In this document: positions 42,061 through 50,281 of the stretch, in pieces
How the letters are laid out: each line of letters starts with the position of its first letter
Position numbering within the stretch: position 1 is the stretch's first letter
Notes under the pieces: generated by a model
Seen by the model: only the letters and a program-made list of their open reading frames with translations
Databases searched by the model: none
What the model was told of the DNA's origin: nothing
Program-made: the position numbers and the translations under genes
Assembly: GCA_902790215.1 (NCBI GenBank)
Contig: CADAQX010000007.1
Coordinates: forward strand, 45,589 to 109,588
DNA length: 64,000 nucleotides
Origin: an uncultured Bacteroidota bacterium
GTDB lineage: Bacteria; Bacteroidota; Bacteroidia; Bacteroidales; P3
Direction of reading: 5' to 3'

Positions 42061-43800
42061 TTAACTCTTATATTTTAAAAGAAGATTACTTACTTGAGGT
42101 GAAATACAATTTACGCCATACCGGTTGATAATGGCTTTTGACAGAGCTTCACACAGTTTGATTTCCGACTGGGGATTGTTGCGGGCCTCGTCCTTGCCAC
42201 CCCATATGTGGGTGAACGACGGATTGTTGTCGTATGGCGATGTCAAGAACGTACCCACGGCAATTTTTTTGCGCTTGGCACACATGCCAAATATACGCTG
42301 CTCGGCAAATACCATCTGGGACACCATCTCCATCGGGCGCTCCGTGTTGCCCCGCATAAAGTCGATGGATTTGTCAGTATAGTATTTTAAGAATTTGCTG
42401 TCATTGAAATATGTCAAAGCAGTGTTGTAAGGATCCTGATTCCAATCCCAATTGGGGTCAGGTTTATATCCTTCGCGTTTCTTCAGAAAACGATAATCGA
42501 TATAACAGGACTTCAATTGTTCGAGACTCTCCGAATGGTATGCCATCAGTTTCTTTCCGGCCACGATGTCATGAATACTGTTCCACACCAACAAGTCTGT
42601 GTCCATCATCGCAAAGGGCACCTTCTGTTCCTTGATGGCATAGAGTTTGCCACCTGCCCAGAATATGTCGGCCGGGATGTCGTTGGGGATACCCTCGAGA
42701 ACATCCACATCCACGCCACCGTTCCACAGGCCCAACAGTCCCCAAGAATCATAGAAATCGTATCCGATATTATCCGTATACATCTTGATAGGGCCATTGT
42801 ACTGACGCCACAGGCATGCGGAAAGAATGGTCGAGAGTATTTCGAAATCGGCAATATGATAGTTCCCCTGAGGATTTCTCACCTGAGACGGCCTGGTCCA
42901 GTTCACATGCAACGCCAATAGTCCCTTATCACTTTGATAACTGGGAGCCATTGTTTCAAGGCCGTACATCTTCCGACTGTTATAGATAGTATCCGCTATA
43001 TGGTCCACCATGGAACCCGAGTCATCGCCAGACGAAACCCCGTAATTAGGATCCGGTTCAATGGAACCGATGACATTCGACACCTCATCCACCGTAAGGC
43101 CCTGGCCGCTGCCCGAACCCGACGAGCACCCATCAGGCCACAGGGGATCGAGACCATTCGTCAAATCATCTATGGTAGGACCGTGGCCGCTGCCCGACCC
43201 CGGATTGTCGCCGTCGTTTTCTGCTTCATTATGGCCGTTCACGTCATCGATAATGTCACCGATCGAACGGCTTCCCGATACAGCAGGCTGCTCAGGCAGA
43301 ACATCCTCCACCACCACACCTCCGTTCATCCAGTTGAGCAGGGTGGCCAATCCTGCCGGCATGTCGACAGTCCCAGCGTCGATATCAATATGCATATTGG
43401 CCTCGCTTTTCGCCGTCTGAAGAACCTCCCCTTCATGCGTGCTGGAGTTGTTGACCTGCACGACAAACTGGTTCGAGTATTCATTGTTCACTTTCACATT
43501 GGCGTCGAAATCAATTTTCACACGCTCCAACTTGATATAAGGCAGGGGAACAATGGTAATGAGCGGCACCCCAATACGTCTCACCGAAGACCCGTCCATA
43601 AAAGTGAAAACAACGGGGGCTTCATGGGAAAGGACTTGCTTGACATAGTCCCACGCCGCTGTAGAGGCAGCCTCCTGAGCATCGACACAGGCAGAGAGAA
43701 TCCTTCCTATAAAAGTACCGAAAGGAATCCTGCCCAAGTCGTCAAAAGGCTGGCCGAGGTCATGGGCTTTCAAAGGCTGTATGGTCGAGTATTTAGTCAT
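42061..43800 (-). CDS. DUF2589 domain fused to glycosyltransferase-like domain
   Basis: 579 residues in three parts. Residues 1-170 are DUF2589-like (IPFGTFIGRILSACVDAQEA, VPLITIVPLPYIKLERVKID, DMPAGLATLLNWMNGG). Residues about 175-290 are a Gly/Ser/Asp/Asn-rich linker with repeated GSGSGxGxTxDDxxN blocks, possibly Ca-binding-like or merely flexible. Residues about 300-579 look like a GT-A glycosyltransferase: ALHVNWTRPSQVRNPQGNYH, IKMYTDNIGYDFYDSWGLLG, and a DxD-type FAMMDTDLLVWNSIHDI, followed by FNDSKFLKYYTDKSIDFM. I infer a sugar-transfer activity delivered by the DUF2589 module; the family of the C-terminal domain is not named with certainty. There is no signal peptide. Confidence 0.72.
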   Translation of the reverse strand: MTKYSTIQPLKAHDLGQPFDDLGRIPFGTFIGRILSACVDAQEAASTAAWDYVKQVLSHEAPVVFTFMDGSSVRRIGVPLITIVPLPYIKLERVKIDFDANVKVNNEYSNQFVVQVNNSSTHEGEVLQTAKSEANMHIDIDAGTVDMPAGLATLLNWMNGGVVVEDVLPEQPAVSGSRSIGDIIDDVNGHNEAENDGDNPGSGSGHGPTIDDLTNGLDPLWPDGCSSGSGSGQGLTVDEVSNVIGSIEPDPNYGVSSGDDSGSMVDHIADTIYNSRKMYGLETMAPSYQSDKGLLALHVNWTRPSQVRNPQGNYHIADFEILSTILSACLWRQYNGPIKMYTDNIGYDFYDSWGLLGLWNGGVDVDVLEGIPNDIPADIFWAGGKLYAIKEQKVPFAMMDTDLLVWNSIHDIVAGKKLMAYHSESLEQLKSCYIDYRFLKKREGYKPDPNWDWNQDPYNTALTYFNDSKFLKYYTDKSIDFMRGNTERPMEMVSQMVFAEQRIFGMCAKRKKIAVGTFLTSPYDNNPSFTHIWGGKDEARNNPQSEIKLCEALSKAIINRYGVNCISPQVSNLLLKYKS

Positions 43801-43825
43801 TATAAAGGGTCTTCAATTATTATTT

Positions 43826-43890
43826 AAGTTGAGAGTTGAAAGTTGAGAGTTGAATTCTATTCACACATTTTCAATTTTCAATTTAATTTG
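43826..43890. repeat. Composite hairpin repeat, family B, copy 8, core lost
   Basis: Arm AGTTGAGAGTTGAAAGTTGA, then TTCTATTCACACA instead of the usual GC-rich core, then TTTTCAATTTTCAATTTAAT. It lies between two DUF2589 genes of the same operon. Confidence 0.7.
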
Positions 43891-43937
43891 AGTTATTCGT
43901 TCTTTTCGTGATTGTTAAATATTAATTTATTATTAGC

Positions 43938-44492
43938 TTAGAGTTCTTGGGTAGATTGCTCGGTGTTGTTGTCATCAGGCTCTATTTCCTTCTGTTGGAT
44001 AAACTGCTGCATGACCTGCAAAAGCTTGGCCACACCCATGGGCATGTCGGACGACGAGGCCACTACATTAACATCCACTTTGATATCGTTCGAGTATTGT
44101 GTTTTACCCGTCTCCTGCTGCGAAGTCGAGGTACGTCCTGAGGCAGACGACACCTTGGCCATCAGCTGCTGCCCGTCGGCCACCGACACATCGGCAGCGA
44201 AATGCAGATTCACATTATTAATTTGCAAATAGGGGATGGGCATCACCGACGCCAGCGGCAGCGTGATGCGCTTGTCTCCATCCTCGGTCGAATAGCCAAA
44301 CGAAACCGTCACGGTCTCGTAAGCATTGGTCTCAGGATTATACTTGAAACACACACGGTCCAAATAGTCTGTGGTGGCATAGGCCGCCTGCATCTGGGCA
44401 TCGACACATGCTTGCAGCGGAGCTCCGAGGAGAGTTCCAAAGTCTGTGTGCTCCAGTGCATCAACCGATGTTTTCAAATCAAATTCGCCCAT
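43938..44492 (-). CDS. DUF2589-type protein
   Basis: 184 residues. FGTLLGAPLQACVDAQMQAA, LPLASVMPIPYLQINNVNLH and DMPMGVAKLLQVMQQFIQ align with the other members. It is a short form: the KKDSxxTQxS segment is replaced by a Ser/Thr/Gln stretch (SGRTSTSQQETGKTQ), and the C-terminus is acidic and polar (EPDDNNTEQSTQEL). There is no signal peptide. It is separated from the neighbours by repeats (B copy 8 downstream, A copy 8 upstream) but has the same orientation and no own promoter box. Confidence 0.78.
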   Translation of the reverse strand: MGEFDLKTSVDALEHTDFGTLLGAPLQACVDAQMQAAYATTDYLDRVCFKYNPETNAYETVTVSFGYSTEDGDKRITLPLASVMPIPYLQINNVNLHFAADVSVADGQQLMAKVSSASGRTSTSQQETGKTQYSNDIKVDVNVVASSSDMPMGVAKLLQVMQQFIQQKEIEPDDNNTEQSTQEL

Positions 44493-44514
44493 ATCCGTTT
44501 ATTATCGTTTTTTT

Positions 44515-44600
44515 TATTCGTTAGTTCGTTAATTTGTTGATATATTGATACGATGCGAACAGTATAAACTTATCAACGGACAACGATAAATAATTAACAC
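44515..44600. repeat. Decayed family A repeat, copy 8 (inverted)
   Basis: GTTCGTTAATTTGTTGATAT, ATTGATACGATGCGAACAG, TATAAACTTATCAACGGACA. The arms and the core (reverse of CTGTTCGCATCGT, compare CTCGCATCAT) are mutated. It lies inside the DUF2589 operon. Confidence 0.55.
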
Positions 44601-44617
44601 ATTCTCAATCGCATATC

Positions 44618-44836
44618 CTATCCATTAAACTTACTTGCTTTCTCAAGGTTTTTCGAAGCCGAGTCCACCTCTTTCAGTATATCCATCGCCTGCTTCGACT
44701 CTTCACGGTTGATTGACAGTTTCAGTCCGCAATGGGGACACACCAATGCCGAAGCATTAAGCAGTTCGGAAATGGTGGTAGGTATAAACTGTCCGCACTG
44801 TGGGCACTTTAGTCCTGGTGTTTGTTGTTGTGGCAT
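44618..44836 (-). CDS. Small zinc-ribbon protein of the DUF2589 cluster
   Basis: 72 residues. Two CxxC knuckles (LKCPQCGQFIP and LVCPHCGLKLS, 20 residues apart) form a zinc ribbon, followed by a charged helix (ESKQAMDILKEVDSASKNLE). It is too small to be an enzyme; it is likely an adaptor that binds protein or nucleic acid. It lies 44 bases behind the divergent DUF2589 gene and 125 bases before the next member, in the same orientation, so I count it as part of the operon. Confidence 0.8.
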   Translation of the reverse strand: MPQQQTPGLKCPQCGQFIPTTISELLNASALVCPHCGLKLSINREESKQAMDILKEVDSASKNLEKASKFNG

Positions 44837-44880
44837 ATTTCAAAAGTATATGTAGAAACGTATAATTGATATTATCTGAT

Positions 44881-45759
44881 TTAATTATCCTTAGTTGGTG
44901 CAGCGACCTGCAGACTGTTGGCTGCAGACTGAAGCAAGAGTTTGATGCCGTCCGGAATTTCTGCCTGAGCCATTTTCACATCCACTGTCAGATTGGTCGT
45001 TGCCTTTGCCTCACCTTCGTCTTGTTGTGAGACCATAAACGAAGAGTTTGACCCGATAACCCCGTCGGCTACAGTTTGAGCCTTGTACAGCAACTTCAAC
45101 TGCTCTTGGGTAGTCAAATAGCGTGGGCTGCTGCCCGAACTGGATACAGCTATAGTACGACTCCCGTAACCCATTCTCACCTGATTCTGGAGATAATCTA
45201 TTATATCGGGAATGGCACGTCTTCCTGTGTTTCGGTAATAGTAGTCCTTTATATAATCGACACACCTCTGTTCCTCCGGGTCAAGGGTTTCGTTCTTCTC
45301 CACCAGATTCACCGAGAGGGCGAGATTAAATGTTGCCTCAGTCACATGAAGCAGCGGAAGAGGTATCATGGTGATTTGCGGGATTGACACCTCTTGGGTG
45401 TTTCCATCCGGGCTCCTCATCGTGAATTTTGCCATGGCCAGACTTCTCTCATCTTCCTCTTCTTCGTAGTCATCGGCAATATCAGTGGTTTTGGTAGAAG
45501 ATCCACCTTTCATCCCGCCAGTATTGTTGCCAATGCTATCTATAGCTTTGTTCAGCTGCGACTTGCCTCCTATATTTAAATAGGCTGCACCCGAAGACAG
45601 TTCCTCTTCGGAAGTAGAGAAGCCATAGGCGTACTGCTTGATCATCTCGTATGACTTTTTCGATGCATTGGTGTCAGCCAACACGGCGGCTTCCATCAAC
45701 TCAGACAATGCATCGGATATGCCGTAGCTCCTTGATTTCATTGAATTTTGATTGCCCAT
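44881..45759 (-). CDS. Divergent, enlarged DUF2589-type protein
   Basis: 292 residues. The N-terminus (SDALSELMEAAVLADTNASK) corresponds loosely to the acceptor helix of other members. The core IPQITMIPLPLLHVTEATFN and the C-terminal AEIPDGIKLLLQSAANSLQV fit the family. It carries two large insertions: an acidic stretch (TTDIADDYEEEEDERS) and a helical block of about 60 residues (CVDYIKDYYYRNTGRRAIPD and on) between core and C-terminal segments. No signal peptide. It lies 11 bases behind the 261-residue companion gene, so the two are probably translated together. Confidence 0.68.
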   Translation of the reverse strand: MGNQNSMKSRSYGISDALSELMEAAVLADTNASKKSYEMIKQYAYGFSTSEEELSSGAAYLNIGGKSQLNKAIDSIGNNTGGMKGGSSTKTTDIADDYEEEEDERSLAMAKFTMRSPDGNTQEVSIPQITMIPLPLLHVTEATFNLALSVNLVEKNETLDPEEQRCVDYIKDYYYRNTGRRAIPDIIDYLQNQVRMGYGSRTIAVSSSGSSPRYLTTQEQLKLLYKAQTVADGVIGSNSSFMVSQQDEGEAKATTNLTVDVKMAQAEIPDGIKLLLQSAANSLQVAAPTKDN

Positions 45760-45770
45760 GGATCACTGTT

Positions 45771-46556
45771 TTACTTGTTGTCTTTTAGGTCAATTTCCTG
45801 TGTTGCAGGGTTAATGGTGATTGTCATGGTATGGACACTCTCAGGGGGCAGTTGTGCCAGCTGCTCGTCACCTATTTCAACCCTTAGCGAGCCATACCGC
45901 TGAATACGATGGAATGACTTGACCGAGCTTTCACGAAGCACGTCGTCCAGTTCCTTCACCATCACCCGTTCAAAATCCTGATAAATAAAGTCTTTGAGCC
46001 CTCCGGCATCCTGCTGCAGAAACAGGCCACGAATATCTTCGTGGTCAAGCAAATATTCCACAGCAGCAGGCAGTAGAATCCTGCGGATGTTGTCTTCCTT
46101 CATCTTGCCCTGCTTGTCAAGCAGCGACTCACTATCCTCCGACAAGAGTGCATAAAAGCGACGGCGGACATGTTTCAGGAATTCTGTGTTGCTCGGGAGG
46201 GTATCCACAAACGAGTAGTTTGTTCTGTAGTCGACCGGCGAATGCTGTATGCCGTTCACCATTGTCTTAATAAGCAGCTCTCCCATCTCGTTGCACACAT
46301 AACGCAGAATCCTGTCAACTCCCCTCTCATTCACATCCTTCTCCTCCTCCGAAACAATGCCGTCCACTATGGCATAATTAAGCGAAAGGGATAGATTGCC
46401 TATCATGGCAGAGGGCATTTTCATGCCGGCCATGCTGCCGTCAGCGGCATAACGCTCGGAAAGCCTTAATGTGCGCATATTCGATTCGTGCTGTGCACGA
46501 ACCACATCTGACAAAATTGTTCCCAGCAATTCTTTTAGTGTCAATGTAGATGCCAT
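45771..46556 (-). CDS. Companion protein of the DUF2589 cluster, unknown fold
   Basis: 261 residues, no TM or signal peptide. The first 60 residues (LKELLGTILSDVVRAQHESN, then KMPSAMIGNLSLSLNYAIVD) resemble the membrane-free acceptor helix and one strand of the DUF2589 fold, but the VPLLTIVPIP core is missing. The middle (about 75-205) is helical and charged (RRRFYALLSEDSESLLDKQG, RRILLPAAVEYLLDHEDIRG), and the end is a strand pair (LRVEIGDEQLAQLPPESVHT, MTITINPATQEIDL). I recognise no family. Its central place in the operon and tight spacing (18 and 11 bases) suggest an essential partner of the DUF2589 proteins. Confidence 0.65.
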   Translation of the reverse strand: MASTLTLKELLGTILSDVVRAQHESNMRTLRLSERYAADGSMAGMKMPSAMIGNLSLSLNYAIVDGIVSEEEKDVNERGVDRILRYVCNEMGELLIKTMVNGIQHSPVDYRTNYSFVDTLPSNTEFLKHVRRRFYALLSEDSESLLDKQGKMKEDNIRRILLPAAVEYLLDHEDIRGLFLQQDAGGLKDFIYQDFERVMVKELDDVLRESSVKSFHRIQRYGSLRVEIGDEQLAQLPPESVHTMTITINPATQEIDLKDNK

Positions 46557-46574
46557 AATTATATAGTAATTGAA

Positions 46575-47921
46575 TTATTTAGTTGCCTCTTTCTGCACAA
46601 TGACTGCACTCTTCAGGTTTTCTGCTGTAACCATATAGGGACCCGGCGCATTGAAGAGTATCTGTACACCGTCTCCCGTGTTAAGCACTTTCACCTTGGG
46701 GGCATCCTTCTCTGTTCCCTCATATTTGCACGTAATCTTGTCCGGTGCCGAGTTCCCTTCGCCGTCAAGGTAGGTTGCCTTCACCACAGCATAGCCATCG
46801 GCCAGTTGCACAAGACTCGACGAGACCATAAGTTCGCCTTTCGGATTATACACACTGATGGCGTCATTGAGAATCTGAAGCATTTTGGAGATGCCGCCCG
46901 GCAGATTCTCATCCGAAACCACCGTGATGCCGATATCCATACTCGACTCTACACTGTATTTCGAATCCTGAGTGGCTTTAGAGTCCTTCTTGGACGAGAA
47001 CGAAGCCCCGAAAGTGGGTTCCGCCCTGACGGAATTCTTCACCGCGTCAGCCACAGCGGTACTGCTGGGTTTCTGAGCAGCAGGGGCAGGAGCGGGAGCA
47101 GGAGATGTGTCAGTGCCTGAACTGGCGGTCTGGCCACCTGCATTATCACCCGTTTGTTTGGGCTTGGCCGTATTGGGGTCTGTGGTGTTGTTCTCACCGG
47201 TCTTTTTCTTCGACGGATCCTGCTCGTCCTTTATAGCCGCGCCATAGGAAAACGTGCTCTCAGCGCCGGTAGTGAGGTTAATAGAGGTATCGGCAGTAAA
47301 CTTAATCTTGAAATCATAAGTCATCTCCTTGATACGCATTGCCGTGATTGGGACAAGCGTGAGCAGGGGAATCGTCATTTTGGCCATCTTCCCGTTTTTG
47401 AAGAACGAGAAGGTAACCACAGCCACTGTACCGTCCTTTACACCTATATCATTGATGCAGCCAAGCATTTTCTTGGCCGCATTATAGTGAGCCTCTACTG
47501 CAGCATTGATGGGTGCGCCAATCAGCTTCGACATATCAAGTGATTCCATTTGATGGATAGATTCCTCGCCCAGCTTGGTCGGTGCACTGACCTCTTTAAG
47601 TGTCAAGGTTACATCCTGCATCTTTATAGCGTCAGCTACTGTTTGGACTCCAGGCATGATTTCTTTGACAGTATCTTCCACCTCTGTAACAGTATTTGTT
47701 ACAGATGATGTATTAGTATTAGTGTCAGTATCTGCTTCCGGGGTATCTGTGGAATCGGCTCTTCTCACTTCATTATTTTCTTGTGGATCAGCCGAATCGT
47801 TTTCGCCATCAGAGGTCTCTGCAGGTGCTGGTTCAACTGCATTCGGATCAACGGGTTCAACATCTGGCGACTGCGGGGTGTCACCTTCAGGTTGCCTTTT
47901 TTTTGTATTCTTGTCTGCCAT
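46575..47921 (-). CDS. Long DUF2589-type protein with acidic head and Ig-like tail
   Basis: 448 residues. A low-complexity head (about 1-90, rich in Pro, Glu, Thr, Asp and Asn) is followed by an acceptor helix (MSKLIGAPINAAVEAHYNAA), the core TIPLLTLVPITAMRIKEMTY, a Pro/Ala/Thr-rich linker of about 75 residues (AGGQTASSGTDTSPAPAPAP), the SSKKDSKATQDSKYSVESSM segment and NLPGGISKMLQILNDAISVY. A C-terminal Ig-like module of about 85 residues (KGELMVSSSLVQLADGYAVV to GPYMVTAENLKSAVIVQKEA) is shared with the next two genes. The start is ATG 47921 (MADKNTKKRQ), nine codons after an in-frame alternative. Confidence 0.78.
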   Translation of the reverse strand: MADKNTKKRQPEGDTPQSPDVEPVDPNAVEPAPAETSDGENDSADPQENNEVRRADSTDTPEADTDTNTNTSSVTNTVTEVEDTVKEIMPGVQTVADAIKMQDVTLTLKEVSAPTKLGEESIHQMESLDMSKLIGAPINAAVEAHYNAAKKMLGCINDIGVKDGTVAVVTFSFFKNGKMAKMTIPLLTLVPITAMRIKEMTYDFKIKFTADTSINLTTGAESTFSYGAAIKDEQDPSKKKTGENNTTDPNTAKPKQTGDNAGGQTASSGTDTSPAPAPAPAAQKPSSTAVADAVKNSVRAEPTFGASFSSKKDSKATQDSKYSVESSMDIGITVVSDENLPGGISKMLQILNDAISVYNPKGELMVSSSLVQLADGYAVVKATYLDGEGNSAPDKITCKYEGTEKDAPKVKVLNTGDGVQILFNAPGPYMVTAENLKSAVIVQKEATK

Positions 47922-47949
47922 AATAATTGCTATTACAGGATTATACAAA

Positions 47950-48828
47950 TCATATCACTTGCACTTGAGCCGAACGTTCTCCGGCCTTGATAAGATACTG
48001 TCCGGCAGTACTAAAGGTGCAGATAATGCCGGGCTCGTCTTTTGTCATTTGATAATCATTATTGCCAGCGGGAGTGGGGTTTTTGTTCCCATCTTTGTAT
48101 ATTTGTATTTCAATCTTTTTAGGATCGTTGCAGAAATAGCCGTTCTCATCCTTGTAGGTGATATAAACTCCCTTCATGCCATTGCTTTCGCTGTTTATAT
48201 TAACCACATGCGATGACACGTGAAGTTCTCCACCCTTTTCAACGGTGTCAATGGATTCGTTGAGCATTTCCAGCACCTTGGCCATGCCCGCCGGCATATC
48301 GTCCTGACCGGCTTTTACGGCAACATCCATTGTGTACTCGACCGAGTATTTTGAATCGCGCGTGGAAGTGGAGTCTTTCTTGCTCGACACCCCCACATTC
48401 ATTTCTATCGACCCCTTTGCGATAAGGAAGTTGCACGAGGCCTTCGTATTCATGTTAAAGTCCACATTCAGGCTCTCGTGCTGCTGTGTAGATGTCGAGG
48501 CAGCGGCAGAGATATTGGCCTTGAAGGCTATGTCGATATCGCGGATGGCCAGGTATGGAATGGGGACGATCGTGAGCAGCGGCACATTGAGAGTAGCGTC
48601 GCGGCCGTTTTTGCGGTATAGAAAACTAACGTATGTGGCTTTCTTCTCACCATCCTCGCCCTCAGTCAAACCCACTTCCCTGATAAATTTCCAGGTGGCC
48701 TGGGCCGCATTTGTCTGTGCCTCGACACAGGCCTGCAGCGGGCCTCCTATGATAGTGCCAAAAGGCAGTGCCTGCAAGGCAGACATTGCAACTGTCGACG
48801 GGGTTGTGTCTATATTGTTCTTTGCCAT
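47950..48828 (-). CDS. DUF2589-type protein with Ig-like C-terminal module
   Basis: 292 residues. The hallmarks are LPFGTIIGGPLQACVEAQTN, VPLLTIVPIPYLAIRDIDIA, SSKKDSTSTRDSKYSVEYTM and DMPAGMAKVLEMLNESID (about 15-205), followed by a module of ~85 residues with the pattern GELHVSSHVV..YITYKDENGYFCNDPKKIEI..GIICTFSTAGQYLIKAGERS. No signal peptide or TM, so it is cytoplasmic unless exported by another route. The operon position is second from the promoter; spacing to the next gene is 28 bases. Confidence 0.8.
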   Translation of the reverse strand: MAKNNIDTTPSTVAMSALQALPFGTIIGGPLQACVEAQTNAAQATWKFIREVGLTEGEDGEKKATYVSFLYRKNGRDATLNVPLLTIVPIPYLAIRDIDIAFKANISAAASTSTQQHESLNVDFNMNTKASCNFLIAKGSIEMNVGVSSKKDSTSTRDSKYSVEYTMDVAVKAGQDDMPAGMAKVLEMLNESIDTVEKGGELHVSSHVVNINSESNGMKGVYITYKDENGYFCNDPKKIEIQIYKDGNKNPTPAGNNDYQMTKDEPGIICTFSTAGQYLIKAGERSAQVQVI

Positions 48829-48870
48829 GGATTATTCCCTTTCATTCGGTTGATTGATGAATCTTGTTGA

Positions 48871-49719
48871 CTAAGAATTCGTGTTGAACTCGAGTTTTCT
48901 TTCTATCAACGCTGTGCCGCCCTCTTTTGCAAGAGCCTTGACGGTAGCTTCCTTGGTCGACTTTGCAAAGGTGAACTTCACCCCATCGCCCTGATAGGTT
49001 TTGTCTTTGGTTCCTCCTGAGCATTCGATATTTTCGGGTGCAAACTCGCCAAAGGGGTTCTTGTAGATGACAATAATATAGAATTTATCGTTGTCAGTGT
49101 ACGGACCGTCAATCGTCAGGTCGCCCTTTTCAGGCACCACGTCAATAGCCTCGCTCAGCATACCCAGTATCTTGGCCATGCCGGAAGGCATAGACTCCTG
49201 TCCCGCCTGGACGTGCACATCCATTGTGGCCTCGATGCTAAAACGGGAATCCTGTGTGGACTTGGAGTCTCTTTTCGACGAAACACTGGTCTTCATCTTG
49301 GAGGTCTTACGCTTTGTAAGCCATCCACCGCCTTTCTTACTCGACGTTTCTCTTTCAATATTCGATTCGATAGAGGTGCCGTCTTCAAGACTTGACTCTT
49401 CGGTTCCATTGATGGCAACCTTGAAATCAATCTCAATATTGTTGATGGCGATATAAGGTATCGGGACAATCGTCAGCAAGGGGACGCTGATGTTGGCCCG
49501 CCGCCCATTCTGAAGATATGAGAACACAACATACACAGCTTCTTTTGTGTTGTTCTCACCTTGCTGCAGGCCGACTGCTTCGATGAAATTCACTGTGGAC
49601 ACTGCGGCTTCGGCCTGTGCTTTGATGCAGGCCGACAAAGGTCCACCGATAATACTTTCAAACGGTATACCGTTCAAGGCTCCTACCGTTTTGTTGGCTA
49701 CACTATCTTCCGGAGGCAT
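48871..49719 (-). CDS. DUF2589-type protein with Ig-like module, first gene of the cluster
   Basis: 282 residues. IPFESIIGGPLSACIKAQAE, VPLLTIVPIPYIAINNIEID, SSKRDSKSTQDSRFSIEATM and SMPSGMAKILGMLSEAIDVV give the DUF2589 core. A basic insert (SKKGGGWLTKRKTSKMKT) sits before the KRDS segment. The C-terminal module (KGDLTIDGPYTDNDKFYIIV to KEATVKALAKEGGTALIERK) is the third copy of the Ig-like unit. The ATG at 49719 lies 44 bases after a TATATTTG promoter box, so this gene opens the nine-gene operon. Confidence 0.8.
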   Translation of the reverse strand: MPPEDSVANKTVGALNGIPFESIIGGPLSACIKAQAEAAVSTVNFIEAVGLQQGENNTKEAVYVVFSYLQNGRRANISVPLLTIVPIPYIAINNIEIDFKVAINGTEESSLEDGTSIESNIERETSSKKGGGWLTKRKTSKMKTSVSSKRDSKSTQDSRFSIEATMDVHVQAGQESMPSGMAKILGMLSEAIDVVPEKGDLTIDGPYTDNDKFYIIVIYKNPFGEFAPENIECSGGTKDKTYQGDGVKFTFAKSTKEATVKALAKEGGTALIERKLEFNTNS

Positions 49720-49762
49720 AACATTAGATTTTTGTGGTTAATATAAAGATTAAAATACGGTG

Positions 49763-49770
49763 CAAATATA
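49763..49770 (-). promoter_or_regulatory. TATATTTG -7 promoter box of the DUF2589 operon
   Basis: Minus-strand match to TAnnTTTG, 44 bases before the ATG at 49719. It is the only such box seen for the nine genes 41459-49719. Confidence 0.7.
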
Positions 49771-49864
49771 AGCAAAAAAAAGCATATTACAACTTTTTTT
49801 ATTAAATAAATTTAATTTTATACCACAAGCACCTAATAACAAACGTCTTAAAAAACATAGGGAG

Positions 49865-50160
49865 TGATAGCGTGTTAACGTGTGAATGCGTAAATGTGTT
49901 TGATGGTTTTAGGGTTTTAAGGGAGGAAGGTTATAATGTATTAAGGTTTTAGGGCTTAATGGTTTTAGGGTGTTATTGTATGCCGTTGATAAGTTGATAA
50001 GTTTATGATTTATTGTTTGCCGTTGATAAGTTGATAAGTTATACGGCTCGCAACATATCAACACATAACATATCAACATATCAACATATCAACGTATCAA
50101 CATATAAACCCTTAATCCCTTTAACCCTCAAACAAACACATTTACGAATTAACACATTAA
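49865..50160. repeat. Nested repeat block: family C, TTTTAGGG arms, family A copy 9
   Basis: Family C-like GTGTTAACGTGTGAATGCGT, then TTTTAGGGTTTTAAGGGAGG and TTTTAGGGCTTAATGGTTTT, then two left A arms, core ATACGGCTCGCAAC, right A arms, then CCCTTAATCCCTTTAACCCT and AATTAACACATTAA. The layers are nested symmetrically. It separates the DUF2589 operon from the divergent DUF5686 gene. Confidence 0.8.
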
Positions 50161-50177
50161 ATTCAAGATTTATTTTG

Positions 50178-50185
50178 TATATTTG
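50178..50185 (+). promoter_or_regulatory. TATATTTG -7 promoter box of the DUF5686 gene
   Basis: Exact TAnnTTTG match, about 37 bases before the ATT codons at 50222-50227 and 97 bases before the GTG at 50282. Confidence 0.65.
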
Positions 50186-50281
50186 CAGTGCAATTTGCAC
50201 TTACATTCAAATTATATATAGATTATTTTCAAAGCATTACACACAACACGCCAACACCTGACACCATCCCTTTGCCGTGGT

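Noticed and set aside
39470-50160. True telomere or chromosome-end structure from TTTTAGGG/CCCTAA units
   Set aside because: The units are imperfect, few, nested around another repeat, and lie inside a continuous bacterial chromosome segment.
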